In this document: positions 43,372-52,399 of the stretch, one piece after another
How positions within the stretch are numbered: position 1 is the stretch's first letter
Layout: every line of letters starts with the position of its first letter
Origin: Paenibacillus_AR mesotrionivorans
Lineage (GTDB): Bacteria > Bacillota > Bacilli > Paenibacillales > NBRC-103111
Reading direction: 5' to 3'
Assembly: GCF_046098205.1 (NCBI RefSeq)
Contig: NZ_JBJURJ010000003.1
Span: forward strand, 1-64,000
Length of the DNA stretch: 64,000 nt
Position numbers and translations under genes: made by a program
The notes under the pieces: model-generated
The model's input: only the letters and a program-made list of their open reading frames with translations
What the model was told of the DNA's origin: nothing
Database searches by the model: none

Positions 43372-44742
43372 TTATTGACCGGATGCCATCTTGCGCATAT
43401 GTATTATTTTTTCCTTGAGGGTTTGGAATTGGATGACGTTGCGCCCATGCTCGAAGGGTTGGGGTCTGGCAAAATAATAGCCCTGGCCCATATGCACCTG
43501 ATTCTGCAGCAGCACGTTGGCTTCTTCCTCCCGCTCCACACCTTCGGCAATGACCGTACAGTTTATATTCTCCGCGAAGTACAGGAGCGACCGGAGCATG
43601 GCCTGCTTCACCGCTTCCCTGTCGATATTGCGGATGACCGACTTGTCGATCTTGATAATGTCAGGGATCAGCTCGGAGATGGATTGAAGGCTGGAATAAC
43701 CGGAGCCTGCATCATCGACCGCAAAGCGGAAGCCCTGGGTGCGGTATGAACGGACAATGCCCGCCATCTGTTCGAAGTCATTAATGGAATGCCGTTCCGT
43801 AATCTCGAATATAAATTGCGTGGAATCCAGTCCGGAAAGCTTGAGATGCTCCAGGAGCCGCCCGAGAAGCTGGGGATCGGACAAGGATACCGGTGTAATA
43901 TTGATAAACACCTGCTCCTTGATCTGCCGCTCCGTAATCTCCCGGATCGCCTTCTGGATAACCAGCCATTCCAGCTCCGGTAAAAGATCTGTTTGATCGG
44001 CGAACTCGAACAATTCCACAGGGTTATGGAAAACGGAGTTTTTGGGCCCGCGGGACAGGATCTCCCATCCGTATACCTCTCCTGTTTTCAGGTCCATAAT
44101 AGGCTGAGTCAGCACAGTGAGATTCTCCATGCGGATAATCTCCTTCAGCTCCATAGTCTGCATAGCGAAGTGTGCCGGCAGGTTCTTGGCAGCGGCAGCC
44201 ATAGCTTGTTGGTAGGCTGCTTCTATAGCAAAGCCCATCCCGTTGGCGCTGTCTTCAATAACAGAGCAGCCCGTTCTGATCGTCAGGCTGGATTCCATAT
44301 GTAAGCTGAATTGGCGTTCGATCCGTTTCTCGAATTCCTCCCTGATCTTGCCTGCCACAAGCCCGCACCGGCCAAAATCCTGATGGGAATCGAACCGGAC
44401 AAACAGGGAAATCTCATTGGATAGATGCTGCTTGACCCCGATAAAATCATCCTCGGTGATGTACATTCTGGCCGTTTCAAGGAAAATCTTCCGCAGCTCC
44501 TTCTCGACTCTGACGAGAAAATCGGGAGTGGCCTCCTTCAGCCATTGGTGGTAGTCCTCCAGATGGAAAAGCATTAATGCGGCCTTTCCGCCGGAGCGCT
44601 TCAACTTCTCCACCCGCCGGTACACCGGGTCCCGCAATATAAAACCGGGAGGAAAATATTTCAGCATTCGGTCAGGCAGTGGCAATAGAGACAGCATGGA
44701 AAGCTGTTTGCGCCAGGTACCGTTGTTAACCATGCTGCGCAT
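43372..44742 (-). CDS. EAL-domain protein with degenerate GGDEF-like N-terminal domain
   Basis: A 456-residue cytoplasmic protein. The N-terminal half (about 40-200) has the length and strand pattern of a GGDEF domain but no GGDEF motif. The C-terminal EAL domain (about 205-445) keeps the residues needed for c-di-GMP hydrolysis: Glu in WEILSRGP (EIL variant), Asn in FINITP, Glu in ITERH, the pair in AVDDAGSGYSS, Lys in IIKIDKS, Glu in IAEGVE and Gln in MGQGYYFA. It therefore is probably an active phosphodiesterase. ATG at 44742 lies behind GAGGGGGG. Confidence 0.88.
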   Translation of the reverse strand: MRSMVNNGTWRKQLSMLSLLPLPDRMLKYFPPGFILRDPVYRRVEKLKRSGGKAALMLFHLEDYHQWLKEATPDFLVRVEKELRKIFLETARMYITEDDFIGVKQHLSNEISLFVRFDSHQDFGRCGLVAGKIREEFEKRIERQFSLHMESSLTIRTGCSVIEDSANGMGFAIEAAYQQAMAAAAKNLPAHFAMQTMELKEIIRMENLTVLTQPIMDLKTGEVYGWEILSRGPKNSVFHNPVELFEFADQTDLLPELEWLVIQKAIREITERQIKEQVFINITPVSLSDPQLLGRLLEHLKLSGLDSTQFIFEITERHSINDFEQMAGIVRSYRTQGFRFAVDDAGSGYSSLQSISELIPDIIKIDKSVIRNIDREAVKQAMLRSLLYFAENINCTVIAEGVEREEEANVLLQNQVHMGQGYYFARPQPFEHGRNVIQFQTLKEKIIHMRKMASGQ

Positions 44743-44876
44743 GATATTTCCCCCCTCGCGGTCATGTTGACTGACGGATTTCAAGCAATGCGAACACTAC
44801 CATTTTATCACAAGTCTCATAGTAGTCATAGGGGAATATTTCGAATTCTGTTTGACGAAAACCACACTTTTGAACA

Positions 44877-44900
44877 AAATTCGACAAGTTGTCGAATTTA
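44877..44900 (-). terminator. Terminator of the metA-metI operon
   Basis: Leftward stem AAATTCGACAA / TTGTCGAATTT followed by TGTT; it overlaps the last bases of the stop codon. Confidence 0.65.
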
Positions 44901-46058
44901 ATGAAGGCCAACCTCGCGGGCCGCCTGGTCAATTGCTCTGGCAAGATCCTCGATCAGATCATCCGCATGCTCTATCCCTACCGAAAAACGGAGTAGTTTG
45001 TCATCTACGCCCACTTTATCGCGAATTTCCCGGGGAATATCGGCATGGGTTTGGACCGCCGGATAGGTCATCAGGGATTCCACACCGCCCAGGCTTTCTG
45101 CAAAGGCAATCAGCCGGATTTCCCTTAGAATAACCGGCACCATACCCGGATGCTTCACCCGGAAGGAGAAGATCCCGGTGTTGCCGGAGGACTGGCGGCT
45201 TTGGACCTCATAGCCCGGATGTGAGGGCAGCCCCGGATAATAAACCTGCTCAATAAAGGGATTCCCCTCCAGGAAGGTGGCAATGGCTGTAGCATTGGCC
45301 TGATGGCGCTCCATCCGCAGCGCCAGAGTTTTCATGCCGCGGACAAGCAGCCAGGAATCCTGCGGACCCAGCACCGCACCCAAGGAGTTATGCAAAAATC
45401 CGACCTGCTCGGACAATTCCTTGCCTTTGGTGACAATCAGTCCAGCCAGCACGTCGTTATGCCCGCCCAGATACTTGGTGGCGCTGTGCACCACAATATC
45501 GGCTCCAAGCTCGATGGGCCGCTGGAAAAAGGGGGTCAGCAGGGTATTGTCCACGATGGTAAGCAACCCGTGGGTTTTAGCCCAAGCCGCAACCCGCTCT
45601 AGATCTGTCACCATCATCAGAGGGTTGGTGGGGGTTTCGATCAGCACCGCTTTGGTATTGGGACCTCGGCTGGCCTCCAGCTCATCCAGGTTGTTGGTGT
45701 CCACATAGGTGGCGCTCACACCGAACCGGCTCATCACCTTTTCCAGCAGCCGGTAGGTACCCCCGTACAGGTCCAGGGAAACGATCAGATGGTCCCCTTG
45801 GCTGAACAAGGCGAATACAGTCTGCAGCGAAGCCATACCGGAGCTGTTGGCAAAGCCGGCATCCCCACCTTCCAATTGGGCAATGGCATCCTCAAGCACA
45901 GACCGGGTCGGATTTTTGGTGCGGGTGTAATCAAAGCCGGTGCTTTTGCCCACCTCCGGATGACGGTAACAGGTGGACTGGTAGACGGGGAAGCTCAGCG
46001 CCCCCGTAACCGGCTCCGACAGGGAGCCGATCTGGGCCAGAATACTCTCAATCTTCAT
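44898..46058 (-). CDS. metI: Cystathionine gamma-synthase/O-acetylhomoserine thiolyase-type PLP enzyme
   Basis: The 386 residues belong to the Cys/Met metabolism PLP family. Landmarks: the Tyr-rich FDYTRTKNPTR segment, GDHLIVSLDLYGGTYRL, the PLP lysine in VVHSATKYLGGHNDVLAG, and SLGGVESLMTYPA near the C-terminus. It lies directly after metA under an S-box, so a step from O-acetylhomoserine toward homocysteine or cystathionine is most likely, as with Bacillus MetI; MetC activity cannot be excluded. ATG at 46058 lies behind AAAGGAGAG. Confidence 0.88.
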   Translation of the reverse strand: MKIESILAQIGSLSEPVTGALSFPVYQSTCYRHPEVGKSTGFDYTRTKNPTRSVLEDAIAQLEGGDAGFANSSGMASLQTVFALFSQGDHLIVSLDLYGGTYRLLEKVMSRFGVSATYVDTNNLDELEASRGPNTKAVLIETPTNPLMMVTDLERVAAWAKTHGLLTIVDNTLLTPFFQRPIELGADIVVHSATKYLGGHNDVLAGLIVTKGKELSEQVGFLHNSLGAVLGPQDSWLLVRGMKTLALRMERHQANATAIATFLEGNPFIEQVYYPGLPSHPGYEVQSRQSSGNTGIFSFRVKHPGMVPVILREIRLIAFAESLGGVESLMTYPAVQTHADIPREIRDKVGVDDKLLRFSVGIEHADDLIEDLARAIDQAAREVGLH

Positions 46059-46116
46059 GGATTTCTCTCCTTTTATGTGGACTGTCATCTTTAATTGTTT
46101 GTTGTTTTCTGTAACC

Positions 46117-46175
46117 GGGGGCTCCCCCAAAAGTAATCGGAATATGCTACAGAGCTTCGCGTCACTTTTGGGGGA
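46117..46175 (+). repeat. 59-bp palindromic intergenic repeat, copy E
   Basis: Begins GGGGGCTCCCCCAAAAGTAA and ends TCACTTTTGGGGGA. It lies between metA and metI within the transcription unit, 5 bp after the metA stop. Confidence 0.85.
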
Positions 46176-46180
46176 TTGTG

Positions 46181-47188
46181 TTATATTCCTGCGCCCCAGT
46201 CATATGCCTCTGCCTCGACGGCAGCCTGGCGCCCGTGCTGGGCAGCGGCTGCGGGCAGAAGCTCCGCTTGTTTTTTCAGCTCGCTTAGATCGTACGGGGT
46301 CTCCTGGTACACATAATAGTTCAGCCAGTTGGAAAACAAGAGATTGGCGTGGGCTCTCCAGGTGATGGGCGGCAGCTTCGCCGGATCGTTGTCCGGATAA
46401 TAGTTGTGCGGGATGGCAATGTCCATCCCCTTGCCCACATCCCGGTCATATTCCCACTTCAGGGTACAGGGATCGTATTCCGAATGCCCCGTCACAAAAA
46501 TCTGCCTGCCGTCCGTAGTAGCTGCAATATATACCCCCGCCTCCTCGGATTCCGACAGGATTTCCAGTCCGGGCAGCCCCTCCAGATCCTCTCTGCGGAC
46601 CTCCGTGTGGCGGGACTGGGGGACCATGAAGATTTCGTCGAAGCCGCGGAGAAGCTTAACGTTGGCTTTGTTGATGCGGTGCGGGAATACCCCGAACATT
46701 TTGTCGGACAAGGGATACTTGGGCACACCAAAGTGATAATATAAGCCTGCCTGGGAGGCCCAGCAGATATGCAGGGTGGAGGTGACATTAGCCTTGCTCC
46801 ACTCCATAATCCGGGTCAGCTCGTTCCAATACGTGACATCCTCGAATTCCATGGTTTCCACCGGCGCTCCGGTAATAATCATACCGTCGAACTGCTGGTC
46901 CGCCACCTCGTCGAAGGTTTTGTAAAACAGGTTCAGGTGCTCCTTGGAGGTATTCTTGGATTGGTGAGTGGCCGGATGCAGCAGCTCAAACTCCACCTGC
47001 AGGGGCGTATTGGACAATAGCCGCAGAATCTGGGTTTCCGTGGTTTCCTTGGTAGGCATCAGGTTCATGATGGCAATCCGCAAAGGACGAATGTCCTGGT
47101 GGAAAGCCACTTTCTCTTCCATCACGAAAATGTTCTCGTTGATGAGCACTTCTTTGGCGGGCAAATGGTCGGGAATTTTAATGGGCAC
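46181..47188 (-). CDS. metA: Homoserine O-acyltransferase, predicted acetyl-specific
   Basis: The 335 residues are of the MetA family and activate homoserine for methionine synthesis. The start is GTG at 47188, as homologues begin (M)PIKIPDHLPAKEV, with AAAGGAG 9 bases upstream. Landmarks: IMNLMPTKETTETQ, the nucleophile Cys in TLHICWASQAG, and the catalytic His/Glu region FVTGHSEYDP. The motif GAPVETMEFEDVTYW has Glu where E. coli has Gly; in this family Glu gives acetyl-CoA rather than succinyl-CoA use. First gene of the S-box operon. Confidence 0.94.
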   Translation of the reverse strand: MPIKIPDHLPAKEVLINENIFVMEEKVAFHQDIRPLRIAIMNLMPTKETTETQILRLLSNTPLQVEFELLHPATHQSKNTSKEHLNLFYKTFDEVADQQFDGMIITGAPVETMEFEDVTYWNELTRIMEWSKANVTSTLHICWASQAGLYYHFGVPKYPLSDKMFGVFPHRINKANVKLLRGFDEIFMVPQSRHTEVRREDLEGLPGLEILSESEEAGVYIAATTDGRQIFVTGHSEYDPCTLKWEYDRDVGKGMDIAIPHNYYPDNDPAKLPPITWRAHANLLFSNWLNYYVYQETPYDLSELKKQAELLPAAAAQHGRQAAVEAEAYDWGAGI

Positions 47189-47206
47189 TCGTATCATCTC
47201 CTTTAC

Positions 47207-47376
47207 AAAAAAGGACCCTTCTCCAAAGAGAAAGGTCCTGTCTGTTCAGCTTTACGGACAACCTCTCTCTTATCTCCCAGAAAGCTTACGCTTCTGCAAG
47301 AATTAGCACCGTGCACAAACGTGCCGGTTGCCGGGCTTCATCGGGCTAGTCCCTCCGCCTACTCTCGATAAGACAG
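47207..47376 (-). ncRNA. SAM-I riboswitch (S-box) of metA-metI
   Basis: Leftward hallmark segments: CTTATCGAGAG, GGCGGAGGGACTAGCCC, GATGAAGCCCGGCAACC and a closing GAGATAAGAGAG. A terminator follows (stem AGGACCTTTCTC / GAGAAGGGTCCT with T6, 47207-47237). High SAM should stop transcription before metA. Confidence 0.95.
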
Positions 47377-47389
47377 ATATATTAGATTG

Positions 47390-47417
47390 TTTATAATTTT
47401 ACTGAATTTTGCGTCAA
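47390..47417 (-). promoter_or_regulatory. Sigma-A type promoter of the S-box operon
   Basis: Leftward TTGACG, 16 bp, TATAAA, starting transcription just upstream of the riboswitch. Confidence 0.75.
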
Positions 47418-47445
47418 AGTCAAGGGAGTTCTGCGTGCATTTCCG

Positions 47446-48477
47446 TTATTTTTTCGCCACATACTTGCGGATGTCGAAGGCCACGGCGGCCACGATGATC
47501 AGGCCCTTGATAATCAGCTGCCAGTAGGGGCTCACCCCGATGAAGGTTAGGCCGTAGTTGATAACGCCGAAGATCAGCACCCCGGCCATCACACCCGGTA
47601 CGGTACCGATGCCGCCGGAGGTGGATACCCCGCCGACCACGCAAGCCGCGATGGCGTCCAGCTCATACATGTTGCCGTAGTTGTTGGTGGCGCCACCTGT
47701 ACGGGCCGCCTCCAGAACACCGGCCAGGCCATACAACGCACCGGCGATGGAGTAGATGTAGATCAAATTCCGCTTCACATTGATCCCGGAGACTACCGCG
47801 GCTTGGATATTGCCGCCGATGGCGTACATATTTTTGCCCAGGCGGGTTTTGTTGAAGATGATCCACACCAACGCGGCCACACCAATGGCGATTATGACGA
47901 TGTAGGGGATGGAATAAGGCCCGCTGGGACCGATATAACCGGTACCCAGGTGGGAGAAGTCATTGCGCAGGCCGCCAATAGGTTGGGATTCGTTGGGTTT
48001 CATGTCAAAATATAGAGAGTTCAAACCATAAACAATTACCATGGTGCCCAAAGTGGCGATAAAGGGAGGCACATTAAAGCGGGACACAATCCAGCCGTTC
48101 ATAAGGCCCACTGCCAAACCTACCAGGATAGCCAGAATAATGGGTACAAACAGGGGCAATTCCGGCAGGTTCGGGAAGAACAGTCTCGGATAATCCGAGG
48201 CCTGCAGCATGGACGCCGAGATGACGGCGGATAATCCCACCAGCCGGCCCGAGGAAAGATCCGTTCCCCCGGTAATCAGGATAAAGGCGGCGCCTAACGC
48301 GATAATCGCCTTGGTGGAATTCTGCAGCAGAATGTCCCGCAGAATATTGATGGACAAGAAATTGGGGTCCTTAATGGCAATGCCCGCAATCAGAGCGATC
48401 AGCACGAAATAAATGGCATTCTGCGAAAAAACGCTTTTGGACTTTCTCAGATTTTCTTTAAGGGCAATGTTGTTCAT
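47446..48477 (-). CDS. mglC: Galactose/methyl galactoside ABC transporter permease
   Basis: A 343-residue membrane protein of the ribose/galactose (BPD_transp_2) permease type with about ten segments. Landmarks: GAAFILITGGTDLSSGRLVG, RFNVPPFIATLGTM, GKNMYAIGGN and GGVSTSGGIGTVPG. It forms the pore with MglA on the cytoplasmic side. Last gene of mglB-mglA-mglC, 38 bp after mglA, with AGGAGG. The metA leader follows on the same strand. Confidence 0.92.
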   Translation of the reverse strand: MNNIALKENLRKSKSVFSQNAIYFVLIALIAGIAIKDPNFLSINILRDILLQNSTKAIIALGAAFILITGGTDLSSGRLVGLSAVISASMLQASDYPRLFFPNLPELPLFVPIILAILVGLAVGLMNGWIVSRFNVPPFIATLGTMVIVYGLNSLYFDMKPNESQPIGGLRNDFSHLGTGYIGPSGPYSIPYIVIIAIGVAALVWIIFNKTRLGKNMYAIGGNIQAAVVSGINVKRNLIYIYSIAGALYGLAGVLEAARTGGATNNYGNMYELDAIAACVVGGVSTSGGIGTVPGVMAGVLIFGVINYGLTFIGVSPYWQLIIKGLIIVAAVAFDIRKYVAKK

Positions 48478-48515
48478 CGCGCAATCCTCCTATGGGATTC
48501 GTAATAGCGGTGGGG

Positions 48516-50012
48516 TTAAGCCTGTGCGGCCAGGCGCATGACCTCTTGCTCCGTTGCGGTTTTGCCGTCGACAATGCCGCTTAACCGGCCTTCATTCATC
48601 ACCAGCACCCGGTCGGACATTCCCAGAAGCTCGGGCATTTCCGAGGAAATCATAATGACGCTTTTGCCCTGCTTCGCCAGGTCGGCGATAATCGTATAAA
48701 TTTCGTATTTGGCGCCTACGTCAATGCCTCGGGTGGGTTCATCGAGAAGCAGAATATCCGGCTCGGTTAGCAGCCAGCGGGCCAGCAGCACCTTTTGCTG
48801 GTTGCCGCCGGAGAGATTTTTGATGAGCTGGCTGCTGGATGGTGTCTTCACCCGCAGTCGCTGGATGCTGCTTTCCACATCCGCCTTCATCTGTTTTTTG
48901 TCCAACAGAAGATGCGGACGCTGGTAACGGCCCAGATTGGAGATCACCGTATTCTCAAAAATATTCAGCACCGGGAAAATGCCCGTAGCCCGCCGTTCCT
49001 CCGTCAACAGAGCGATTCTGTGGCGGATGGCATCCACCGGAGATTTGATCTTCACATCCTTGCCGTTCAGCTGAATCTTGCCGGAGGCCAATGCCCGCAA
49101 CCCGAAGATGGCTTCCACCAGCTCGGTCCGCTGAGAGCCCACCAGACCGCCGATGCCGAGAATTTCACCGCGCCGGAGCTCGAAGGATATATCCTTGAAG
49201 GACTGGGGATTGGCAGAGGTCAGTCCCTCCAGCTTCATCAGCGTGCCGCCTGGCACATTGGTCCGGGGCGGGAAACGCTGGCTCAGATCCCGGCCGACCA
49301 TCCGGGAGATGATCAGATCCGTGGTGAGCTGGGAGGCTTCCCAGGTGCCGATTTTGGCGCCGTCCCGCATGATGGTCACCTCGTCGGAGATGCGGAGAAT
49401 TTCCTCCATTTTGTGCGAAATATAGATAATCGAAACGCCACGGCTGCGCAGGTCCCGGATGATCCGGAACAGCTGCTCCACCTCATTTCCTGTCAGCGAG
49501 GACGTGGGTTCGTCCATCACAATCACCTTAGCGTTGAAGGAAACGGCCTTGGCAATTTCAATGGATTGCACCTTGGAAACGGAGAGTGACCCTACCAGCG
49601 ACTTCGGATTGATGTCCATATTCAGATTTTGAAACAGCGCTTCCGTATCCCGCATCATCTTCTTGTGGTCTACCAGAAGCCCCTTCATGGGGAACCGGCC
49701 CAGCCACACATTCTCCGCCACACTGCGGTGGGGAACGGGATGCAGCTCCTGGTGAATCATAGAGATGCCCAGATCCAAAGCATCCTTGGAGCTTTTCAAT
49801 TCCAGCTTGCGGCCGTTCAACAGCATTTCGCCGCCATCCGGTGTATAGATGCCGAATAAGCATTTCATTAAGGTGGACTTGCCTGCACCATTCTCGCCCA
49901 TCAAGGCGTGGACCGTACCCGGGCGCACCTGCAGGGTAACACTGTTCAACGCTTTCACACCTGGGAATTCCTTGGTGATGTCCTTCATCTCCAGCAGATA
50001 TCCGTTCTCCAC
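48516..50012 (-). CDS. mglA: Galactose/methyl galactoside ABC transporter ATPase, tandem domains
   Basis: The 498 residues hold two fused ATP-binding domains. The first has Walker A GENGAGKST, signature LSVSKVQSIEIAKAV and Walker B VIVMDEPTSSL. The second has a degenerate Walker A (GGLVGSQRTE) but a good signature (LSGGNQQKVLLARW) and Walker B (ILLLDEPTRGID), the usual asymmetry of this family. Start GTG with AGGAGGG. Preceded by a strong intercistronic hairpin after mglB. Confidence 0.94.
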   Translation of the reverse strand: MENGYLLEMKDITKEFPGVKALNSVTLQVRPGTVHALMGENGAGKSTLMKCLFGIYTPDGGEMLLNGRKLELKSSKDALDLGISMIHQELHPVPHRSVAENVWLGRFPMKGLLVDHKKMMRDTEALFQNLNMDINPKSLVGSLSVSKVQSIEIAKAVSFNAKVIVMDEPTSSLTGNEVEQLFRIIRDLRSRGVSIIYISHKMEEILRISDEVTIMRDGAKIGTWEASQLTTDLIISRMVGRDLSQRFPPRTNVPGGTLMKLEGLTSANPQSFKDISFELRRGEILGIGGLVGSQRTELVEAIFGLRALASGKIQLNGKDVKIKSPVDAIRHRIALLTEERRATGIFPVLNIFENTVISNLGRYQRPHLLLDKKQMKADVESSIQRLRVKTPSSSQLIKNLSGGNQQKVLLARWLLTEPDILLLDEPTRGIDVGAKYEIYTIIADLAKQGKSVIMISSEMPELLGMSDRVLVMNEGRLSGIVDGKTATEQEVMRLAAQA

Positions 50013-50058
50013 TTGCCTTCCCTCCTATCCCTTTGGGGACATTTTTGGGCATAGGAAA

Positions 50059-50099
50059 GCCGGGGGCGAAAGCATCGGCTTCCTTGGAAAGCCCCCGGC
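50059..50099 (-). terminator. Intercistronic hairpin between mglB and mglA
   Basis: Perfect nine-base stem GCCGGGGGC / GCCCCCGGC with TTTCC after it. In binding-protein operons such hairpins stabilise the upstream mRNA or partly terminate, giving more binding protein than transporter; this role is inferred here. Confidence 0.7.
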
Positions 50100-50163
50100 C
50101 TGCTCCTTGCCTCGCTCTATTCAAAAGCCAATCATCGGCAAAGCTTGCGTGGATAGTCGCAGA

Positions 50164-51240
50164 TTACTTCGCTTCGTCCATGTTGGCTTTGGTGATTTTC
50201 TTGTACTTGATCCAGACATACTTGCCGTCGGTAATGTCGTAGCCGGTGTTATCCTTGCTGGGGGTTTGGCCCAGGGCCAGCACGTTGGCCAGCTTCAGCG
50301 CAGCCTTGCCTTGGTTCTTGGCATCATTCAGCACAGTGCCCAGCAGTGTGCCTTCTTCCAATGCCTTCAACGCAGGAGCGGTAGCATCCACACCTACAAC
50401 CGGCATGGTTTTGCCGTCCTTGAAATAACCGGCAGCCTTCAGCGCTTCAATGGCACCCAACGCCATGTCGTCGTTATTGGCCAGCACCGCTTCAATCTTG
50501 TCGCCGTTGGCAGCCAGGAAGGCAGCCATCTTCTCTTGACCCTTTACCCGGTCCCACATTGCGGTATCTTCAGCCAGCTTTTGCACCTTGATGCCTGCGT
50601 CCTCAACGGCTTGAATGGAGAACTTCGTCCGCAGCTCCGCATCCTGATGGCCCGGTTCGCCCTTCAGCATGACGTATTGGAGAATGCCGTCCTTATTTTT
50701 GTCCATAGCCGGATTGGCTTTCCAGTTGTCCACCAGAAGCTGGCCGGAAATGGTGCCGGACTCCTCGGCCTTGGCGCCTACGTAATACACCTTATCCCAT
50801 TTCTTCATGTCGTCCTGCAGGGGCTCACGGTTGATGAACACCACCGGAATGTTGGCAGTTTTCGCTTTGTTGATGATGACGCCGGCAGCCGCACGGTCAA
50901 CAGGGTTAATGGCCATGGCACTCACTTTTTTGGTGATGAACAGATCCACCTTATCGTTCTGGGTCGGCTGGGAGTTCTGGCTGTCTACAATATCCACCTT
51001 GGCAACACCCTTGGCGGCATCAGAGATAGCGTTCCGTACCCCGGTCATGAAGGTATCATCGAATTTGTAGATGGCAACGCCGATATTCGGTTGCTTGGCG
51101 GAAGCGTTTTCAGTTTGGGCGGCAGGAGATGCGCCGGCAGAGGCGGCAGGGCTTGAAGCCGTATCCTTGGAGTCGCCGCAGCCTGCTGCAATAGCAGCCA
51201 GAATGGCGCCAGTGGTCAATACCATCATTGTTTTCTTCAT
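50164..51240 (-). CDS. mglB: Galactose/glucose-binding lipoprotein
   Basis: The 358 residues carry a lipobox ending AAGC (near 21) and a Ser/Ala/Pro linker, then a type I periplasmic binding fold close to E. coli MglB. Shared features: VAIYKFDDTFM, VFINREPLQ, YYVGAKAEESG, DTAMWD, GVDATAPALKAL, and the calcium-binding loop DKNKDGILQ with its distal Glu in GEPGHQDAE. Ligand is probably galactose or glucose. ATG at 51240 lies behind AAAGGGAGG; 40 extra codons before it would cover the promoter. Confidence 0.93.
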   Translation of the reverse strand: MKKTMMVLTTGAILAAIAAGCGDSKDTASSPAASAGASPAAQTENASAKQPNIGVAIYKFDDTFMTGVRNAISDAAKGVAKVDIVDSQNSQPTQNDKVDLFITKKVSAMAINPVDRAAAGVIINKAKTANIPVVFINREPLQDDMKKWDKVYYVGAKAEESGTISGQLLVDNWKANPAMDKNKDGILQYVMLKGEPGHQDAELRTKFSIQAVEDAGIKVQKLAEDTAMWDRVKGQEKMAAFLAANGDKIEAVLANNDDMALGAIEALKAAGYFKDGKTMPVVGVDATAPALKALEEGTLLGTVLNDAKNQGKAALKLANVLALGQTPSKDNTGYDITDGKYVWIKYKKITKANMDEAK

Positions 51241-51271
51241 ATGATTGAGCCTCCCTTTAAGTTCTGTCTTT

Positions 51272-51335
51272 ATTATGCCGGAATACACCCTCCTTGCGAA
51301 TTCAAAATCCTCATGTGAACTATCGAAATCCTCAT
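51272..51335 (-). promoter_or_regulatory. mglBAC promoter with 21-bp-spaced direct repeats
   Basis: Leftward -10 CATAAT (51272-51277), 17 bp, weak -35 TTCGCA (51295-51300). Just upstream, ATGAGGATTT occurs twice, at 51305-51314 and 51326-51335, exactly 21 bp apart. This is the arrangement of AraC-family activator half-sites. The YesN-type regulator at 54208 is the obvious candidate. Confidence 0.65.
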
Positions 51336-51382
51336 CACATTGTGGGAGGAATGGATTCATTATTTAGAATTATTAGAATGTT

Positions 51383-52399
51383 TTATCTAATTAACGGAAA
51401 TAGCAGCTTCTGATTCCCCGGCGAAAACATGTCCTCCGTCCGGACCACTGCCGAGCCCGTATCCACCTGCTCCGGCACCTGCCGCTTCATCAGGGCATCC
51501 ACGGCATGCCGGACACCCAGATACCCCATGCCGAAGGGATTCTGCACCACCAGGGAGCGGATGACGCCGTCCTGCAGCAGCTCCAGCTCCTGCAATGTGC
51601 TGTCGAAGGATACAAGCTTAGCCCTCCGCTTTTCCCCAAGGCTCTCCAGGGCATCCGCCGCTCCCAATACAGACGCCGAGTTTAACGCGATGATCCCGTC
51701 CAACGGTCCCGAGGTCTGTTCCAGCTCCAGCACCAGCTCCTTGGCCCGCTGCTGGTCGGAATACGCATAGGCCTTGCCTGCCAGCTGGAGCTCGGGGTGC
51801 AGCTTCAGTACCGAGAGGATACCCGCCTCCCGTTCCTCTGCCTTGGGCGTTCCCGGCACAAAACCCAATAGGGCGATCTTCCCGGGAGCGCCGCCCATCA
51901 GACGGACCATCTCCTCCGCCGCCTTGGCCCCGGAGCGGTAATTATCCGTCCCGATATGCGCCTTCACCTTCAAGGTGGCCAGCCCGGAATCCAGCGTAAG
52001 CACCGGCACCTGCTGCTGGGCCTCCCGCAGCGCATCTGCCAAGGGCTCCTCGTCATTGGGGGCCACCAGGATGGCATCGGCCCCATCGGCCAATGCCTGC
52101 CGGACCAGGCGGGCCTGTCCTTCCCCGTCCAGCTCGTCATCGGGACCGAGGAAGCTGATCCCGGCACCCAGCTCCTTGGCAGCCGCCTCCGCACCGGTAT
52201 ACACCGTCTTCCAATAGTCACCGTGGCGCATCCCCATCACCAGAGCGATGGTATAGGCTTGTTTACCCGTCCGCACCTCTGAGCCGGCATTCGTGCCGGG
52301 GCCTATGCCGCGGAACGGCCAATGATCGGCGAGAAACAGCGCCCCCAGCAAAACCGCGGCTCCGGCGGCGATGACCATTTTGTCCATACTGCGCTTCAT
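51383..52399 (-). CDS. Membrane-anchored sugar-binding protein, probable sensor subunit
   Basis: A 338-residue protein with one N-terminal membrane segment (about 8-22) and no lipobox cysteine, followed by an RbsB/XylF-type type I periplasmic binding domain: TIALVMGMRHGDYWKTVYTG, ADAILVAPNDEEPL, LTLDSGL, GTDNYRSGAKAAEE and SFDSTLQELELLQDG. ATG at 52399 overlaps the kinase stop by 4 bp (ATGA). Its place in a kinase-regulator operon suggests that it presents sugar to the kinase rather than serving transport, as XylFII and AraP do in three-component systems. Ligand not proven. Confidence 0.85.
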   Translation of the reverse strand: MKRSMDKMVIAAGAAVLLGALFLADHWPFRGIGPGTNAGSEVRTGKQAYTIALVMGMRHGDYWKTVYTGAEAAAKELGAGISFLGPDDELDGEGQARLVRQALADGADAILVAPNDEEPLADALREAQQQVPVLTLDSGLATLKVKAHIGTDNYRSGAKAAEEMVRLMGGAPGKIALLGFVPGTPKAEEREAGILSVLKLHPELQLAGKAYAYSDQQRAKELVLELEQTSGPLDGIIALNSASVLGAADALESLGEKRRAKLVSFDSTLQELELLQDGVIRSLVVQNPFGMGYLGVRHAVDALMKRQVPEQVDTGSAVVRTEDMFSPGNQKLLFPLIR

